Positions 60,002 to 64,000 of a DNA stretch of 64,000 nucleotides are shown here, piece by piece. Under the pieces are notes generated by a model. The model was not told the origin of the DNA and made no database searches. It was given only the letters and a program-made list of their open reading frames with translations. Where the stretch lies: positions 3,782,001 to 3,846,000 of the forward strand of contig NC_089431.1 of assembly GCF_026210795.1 (NCBI RefSeq), read 5' to 3'. Each line of letters starts with the position of its first letter. Positions within the stretch are counted from its first letter, which is position 1. A program made the position numbers and the translations under genes. This stretch comes from Rhizophagus irregularis (taxonomy: Eukaryota > Glomeromycota > Glomeromycetes > Glomerales > Glomeraceae).

Positions 60002-61872
60002 TATACTTGCCACCCATATTAAATGGGATGGGAGAATCCCCTATCCCATCCCATCCCATATCCCATCCCTTTTGCCAAAATCCCCTCCCATTTGCCAAAA
60101 TCCCATCCCAATCCCAAATCCCAATCCCACCCATATCCCATATCCCTTATCCCATCCCTTATCCCAAATAATCTCATTGGTCAATTATCACGTGACGTTA
60201 CACAAATTTCCAAAAAAGGAAATTTTTCTTCCCGCAAAAATTGAGAGATTTTGGTTTCACAAGTATTCCAAAAAAGGAAATTTTTACGCCGATCATATAA
60301 TTCTGGCCAGCATTGCATCCATTACCAGCAGGGATGGGCGTTAATTAACCATGGTTAATTAACCGTTAATTATGTTACTTATAATTAGTTTAAAATGGTT
60401 AATTAACCATTACTTTAAATCAACCAATAAAAATGCAGAATTTAAGTCATGTGATTTTAATTATAATTTGATAATTATTGGTAAAAAATGGTATAGTCTG
60501 TGATAGTGATAATAGTACTATACTTGAATTTGAATCAAATGTAATAAGTTTAGATGATGAAGAATAAATAAAATATATAAGATTTATTATAATCATTTTA
60601 ATAAATAAATAAATTTCATTGTTTTATTTTATTATTTATAAAAAATTAATATATTAGTTAACTATAGGTTAATTAACCGTTAATTAACCGTTAATTAACC
60701 AGTTAATTAACCAAATTTATAATTAACCGTTACTTTCCCATCCCTAATTACCAGAATATGAGCAAAATTAAGATCCTGAACAGATTTACGAAGTTTATAT
60801 TTTAACTCCGGCAGGAATTACAAATTATAAAGGTTTAAATCCTTATCCTACAAACCCAATTTTTAAGAGATTTACTGATCAGATTTTAATGAAATTTATA
60901 TCTTTGGATTCGTCTTGATGCAAGGAATTAAATAGTAGTGAAATCATATTTCTAAAATTAATATTGACTGATTTATTATAAAAAATGTATTTTTATACTA
61001 TATATTATTTGAAAGTAACATGTTAGCAGTTAGTATTCAGTAATATATTGATTATTTTATTTGAATTAATAATTTTGATGATATCTGCTGATATTGTTTT
61101 TTTAGATTAACAGTAAATTAATTCCTGGTTTGTAAATATTATTTTATTAAATATTTATGCAATAATAATAATATCTATCAAATTATATATATTAGAAATA
61201 AATAATCAAACTTTTTTTGATGAATTAATAGATAGGTTTAAGTTAATTCAAAGTTAAATTGTAATAAAAAATATAAAATAATAAATTGAATAAATATATT
61301 TTAAAAACTTTTTATATTAAAAGTAACCAATTATTGCTTGCTTTATACATGTTATTTAATAATATATATTATAAAATACATTTTTTATAATAACTTAGTC
61401 AATATTAATGTTGGGATATAATTTCACTGCCATTAAATTCCTTGCATCGAGACAAATCCAATGATATAAATTTCATTAAAATCTGATCGGTAAATCTCTT
61501 AAAAATTGGGGTATGTAGGATAAGGATTTAAACTAAATTCTGACCTGAATTAACATTAGACTTCGAAAACTAAAATATTACGGCCGGAATTATATGATCG
61601 GCATAGAAATTTCCTTTTTTGGAATACTTGTGAAACCAAATCCGCCCATTTTTTGCGGGAGGCAAAATTTCCTTTTTTGGAAGTTTGTGTAACGTCACGT
61701 GATAATTGGCCAATGGGAGAAATGTTACACAAGTATTTGGGATTTGGGATGGGATTTGGGATTTGGGATGGGATGGGATTTGGGATTGGGATTTGGGATG
61801 GGATGGGATATGGGATGGGAGGGGAGGGGATGGGAGGGGATGGGAGGGGATTTTAAATGGGCGGCAAGTATA
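60002..61872. mobile_element. Large foldback element with GGGATGGG/GGGATTTGGG arms, 8-bp target duplication
   Basis: Outer ends TATACTTGCC / GGCAAGTATA are inverted repeats, flanked by CTCGTATT on both sides (59994-60001, 61873-61880). The arms match for several hundred bases. The outer part is an array of CCCATCCC/CCCAAAT words on the left (60030-60170) and GGGATGGG/GGGATTT on the right (61738-61855). Then comes a shared block with CCAAAAAAGGAAATTT and ACGTGAC, and an inner shared block (60835-60945 versus 61435-61530). The left arm carries a nested MITE. The unpaired centre is about 60960-61420. No transposase. Confidence 0.85.
60329..60746. mobile_element. hAT-like MITE nested in the foldback element
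   Basis: Ends CAGGGATGGGC and, as reverse complement of the right end, TAGGGATGGGA. A perfect 8-bp direct repeat ATTACCAG flanks it (60321-60328, 60747-60754). Subterminal arms are repeats of GGTTAATTAACC. No ORF. It interrupts the left arm of the foldback, so it inserted later. Confidence 0.88.
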
Positions 61873-61940
61873 CTCGTATTCTTTCGAGATATAATCTAAA
61901 AAAAAATATGTTTTTATTCATTATTAAATCATTCATATTT

Positions 61941-64000
61941 TTAAAAGATAGTACAGTAGCGACATTTATAATACGCACCTTGTGAACCTATCAAAGATGA
62001 ATTAATAAATGGAATAAAGGAGTTCAATGATCTACTTATATAAAACGCTTTTGAATGAGGTTTCTCGGTAAATTCAGGACCGAGCTTCTTTAATTCTATT
62101 GATTTTAATCTTTTTACTTCAGCTTGATTAAAATTTTCATAATCTCCTTGTAAAAATGCCCACGCATAAGTAACTTCAAGAATTTCTTTTGCAGAAGGTC
62201 TTTTTAAAGGATCAGAATTCCAACATTTTTTCATTAAATTAGCATAACAAACAGGAGTATCATCTGTGATGTTGGGGGTTTTTCCATCAATAATTTTATA
62301 GATAAGTTCCGTATTATGTTCAATATTATCAAAAGGTTTGCAACCCGTCGTAAGTTCCCACATAATCATACCCATACTATATATATCAGAATTCTTTGAA
62401 AATGTAACGCCTTGGAATATTTCTGGTGCGATGTAAGGTATTACTCCGTATATTTCATTATTTAATGAAGTACTATTTGCAGGTTGTGATAATCCTAAAT
62501 CGCCGATTTTCCACTTACTAGATGATTCAGTTTCTAACAACATATTTCCGCTGTGTAAGTCACGATGTATAAAATTTACCTCATGAATAGTATGAAGCCT
62601 GAAAATAAAATAAATTAATGTATATTTTAAATATAAAAGAAAATGATAATTACCATATTTAAAAGATGTATATTTACCCTGCCGAAATTTGCCACAAGAT
62701 ATAAAGCTTTTTATTCCAAATGATATCTTTAAAATTTTTTTGTAAATAATCATGTAAATTACCACCTGACGCATATTTCATTATTAACATATAATCTTTA
62801 GTTTCAGGTTCTCTCGTAATACCATGATAATTAATTATATGATCAAATTTGTTATAACATTGATAAAGTGACTTTATCTAAAGAAATGTATAGTTAGATT
62901 AATAAAAAACTGTAATATTTATATCAAAGTAAATGAATAAGTAATAACTTCATTTACCTCATTTAAAAAATATTTGTCCATATTTTGTGAGTTTAAAAAC
63001 CTTTTTATAGCCACGGGTTTATTTTTTTCTCTAATGCTTAAAAAATCATCATATTGTGAACTAGCATCTAACCAAGTTGCTTTATAAATAATACCAAACC
63101 CTCCCTCAGCTATTTTTTTACAATTTGTAATTTGAGAATATGGTATCCATTCCATTATTGGTTTTGATAAAGCATTCTTAAGTTCATGTTTGATGTCATT
63201 ATACTTATCCAACGGATTACTACAATTTTCATAATCTTTGCGAATATCACTTATACAATTAATAATTTGATCGTTATTATTAATATTTAATCTTGTAGAA
63301 ACAAGAAATTCTTCTATATTTAAGTTTCCACTATTAATACTTGAAGTATCAATAGCTATGTATGTTGTTCTTTTACATTTCTTACATTGAGATTGATTTG
63401 TAATCCCGAAAATAATATTTGTTGTTAAACAATAACTGCATCCTGTGTAAATTATATAACAATGTAAACACCATTTTTGGCATTCGGGTTTAAATTCCAA
63501 CACTTTATCGCACACGACGCATAGATCAGAAGCGTCCCACCATGGTAAATAAAGAATTGGAATAGGTACTTTAGTCAATGCTGATTCTATCCATCCAGAA
63601 GATATTAAATAACAAAAAGAGCATAACGTAAGTTTGATATTATATTTCGAACTTATCATCAATTTTTCGCATAAGTTGCAGTATTTTTCACACTCGATAA
63701 TCTCACTATTAAAAGTGTCGTAGCGTATTAAAGAACATGTTGATGGAATTATTTGTTTAAAATACCATTTTTGTAAACTTGGCGTACCAAATTCTATATT
63801 TTTAATCGATTCATTTTCATATTTAATATTTGTACTTATTTGTATATCTAGGCACTTACTAGGATTATTATCAATAAACTTTTTTATACAATGTTCGCAA
63901 TATTTTTGTTTGAAAAAAGGCGTTTCGGAATATTCAACGTTACAATTACTACATTTATTCTCATTATTAAAAGAAATAAAACAAATAGGTACGTGACTAG
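61941..64000 (-). CDS. TKL-type protein kinase with cysteine-rich N-terminus (5' end outside window)
   Basis: Minus-strand exons: 64000-62958 (continues beyond the window), 62877-62678, 62598-61941 (introns 80 and 79 nt), TAA at 61943-61941. At least 632 residues are visible. The N-terminal half has many CxxC pairs (CSNC, CEHC, CNLC, CSFC, CVVC, CLHC, CSYC, CKKC), probably zinc-binding. The kinase domain has IAEGGFGIIYKA (ATP loop), VAIKRF (catalytic Lys), LNE before the first intron (helix C Glu), HRDLHSGN (catalytic loop), IGDLGLSQ (DLG for DFG), YIAPEIF (APE) and PLKRPSA (subdomain XI). All catalytic residues are present, so it should be active. Sequence style fits the large tyrosine-kinase-like family of arbuscular mycorrhizal fungi; substrate unknown. 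Confidence 0.88.

Noticed and set aside
60023-60244. Pro/Ser/Ile-rich frames over the CCCATCCC array
   Set aside because: Generated by the repeat in the foldback arm; the mirror array gives Gly/Trp-rich frames at 61653-61899.
1-64000. tRNA, rRNA, CRISPR array or bacterial operon signals
   Set aside because: None seen on reading; the spliced genes and transposon types are eukaryotic.

Overview
This is an AT-rich, eukaryotic window with short introns (64-106 nt, GT...AG) and many multi-copy gene families. The gene content (BTB-BACK-TLDc-ZZ proteins, F-box proteins, TKL-type kinases with cysteine-rich N-termini, CRN-like remnants, degraded LINEs) fits a repeat-rich Glomeromycotina (arbuscular mycorrhizal) fungal genome such as Rhizophagus. 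The organism is an inference; no rRNA, tRNA or organelle marker was seen.

The core of the window is a dispersed family of six near full-length BTB-BACK-TLDc-ZZ-ZZ genes: A 12228-14375 (+), B 18300-20511 (+), C 26401-28823 (-), D 43330-45523 (+), E 49386-51814 (-) and F 54963-57127 (-). Four degraded fragments of the same family lie at about 7988, 39715, 48520 and 54230. All six share one five-exon plan with identical intron phases: exon 1 = BTB start, exon 2 = BTB end, BACK and TLDc, exon 3 = ZZ1, exon 4 = ZZ2, exon 5 = a short cysteine-rich tail. I spliced each model by hand and checked frame. A, B, C and E are intact. D has an in-frame TGA at the start of exon 2. F has lost one base in exon 4, so its second ZZ finger and tail are out of frame. 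E carries eight 14-residue tandem repeats between BACK and TLDc.

Other genes are two intronless F-box proteins (23348-24976 and 46176-47555, both +) and a protein kinase that runs off the right edge (61941 to beyond 64000, -). Degraded genes include a CRN-like protein (about 1600-2985, -), a kinase catalytic fragment (about 21868-22294, -), a gag-like retroelement with CCHC knuckles (4560-7880, -), LINE reverse-transcriptase remnants (33895-34312 and 35380-37110, +) and a Tc1 element with a dead transposase (37533-38822).

The non-coding space is full of non-autonomous DNA transposons whose ends and target duplications can be read directly. Five have 8-bp duplications (hAT-like: 2695-2914, 26886-27110, 34313-34717, 34732-35083, 60329-60746). 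A sixth, 60002-61872, is a large foldback that also has an 8-bp duplication and contains 60329-60746. One element has a 9-bp duplication (Mutator-like, 15485-16248) and one a TA duplication (pogo-like, 8881-9454). Segmental duplications tie the flanks of A/B to D and of E to F, so the gene family has spread as blocks, with mobile elements inserting afterwards.
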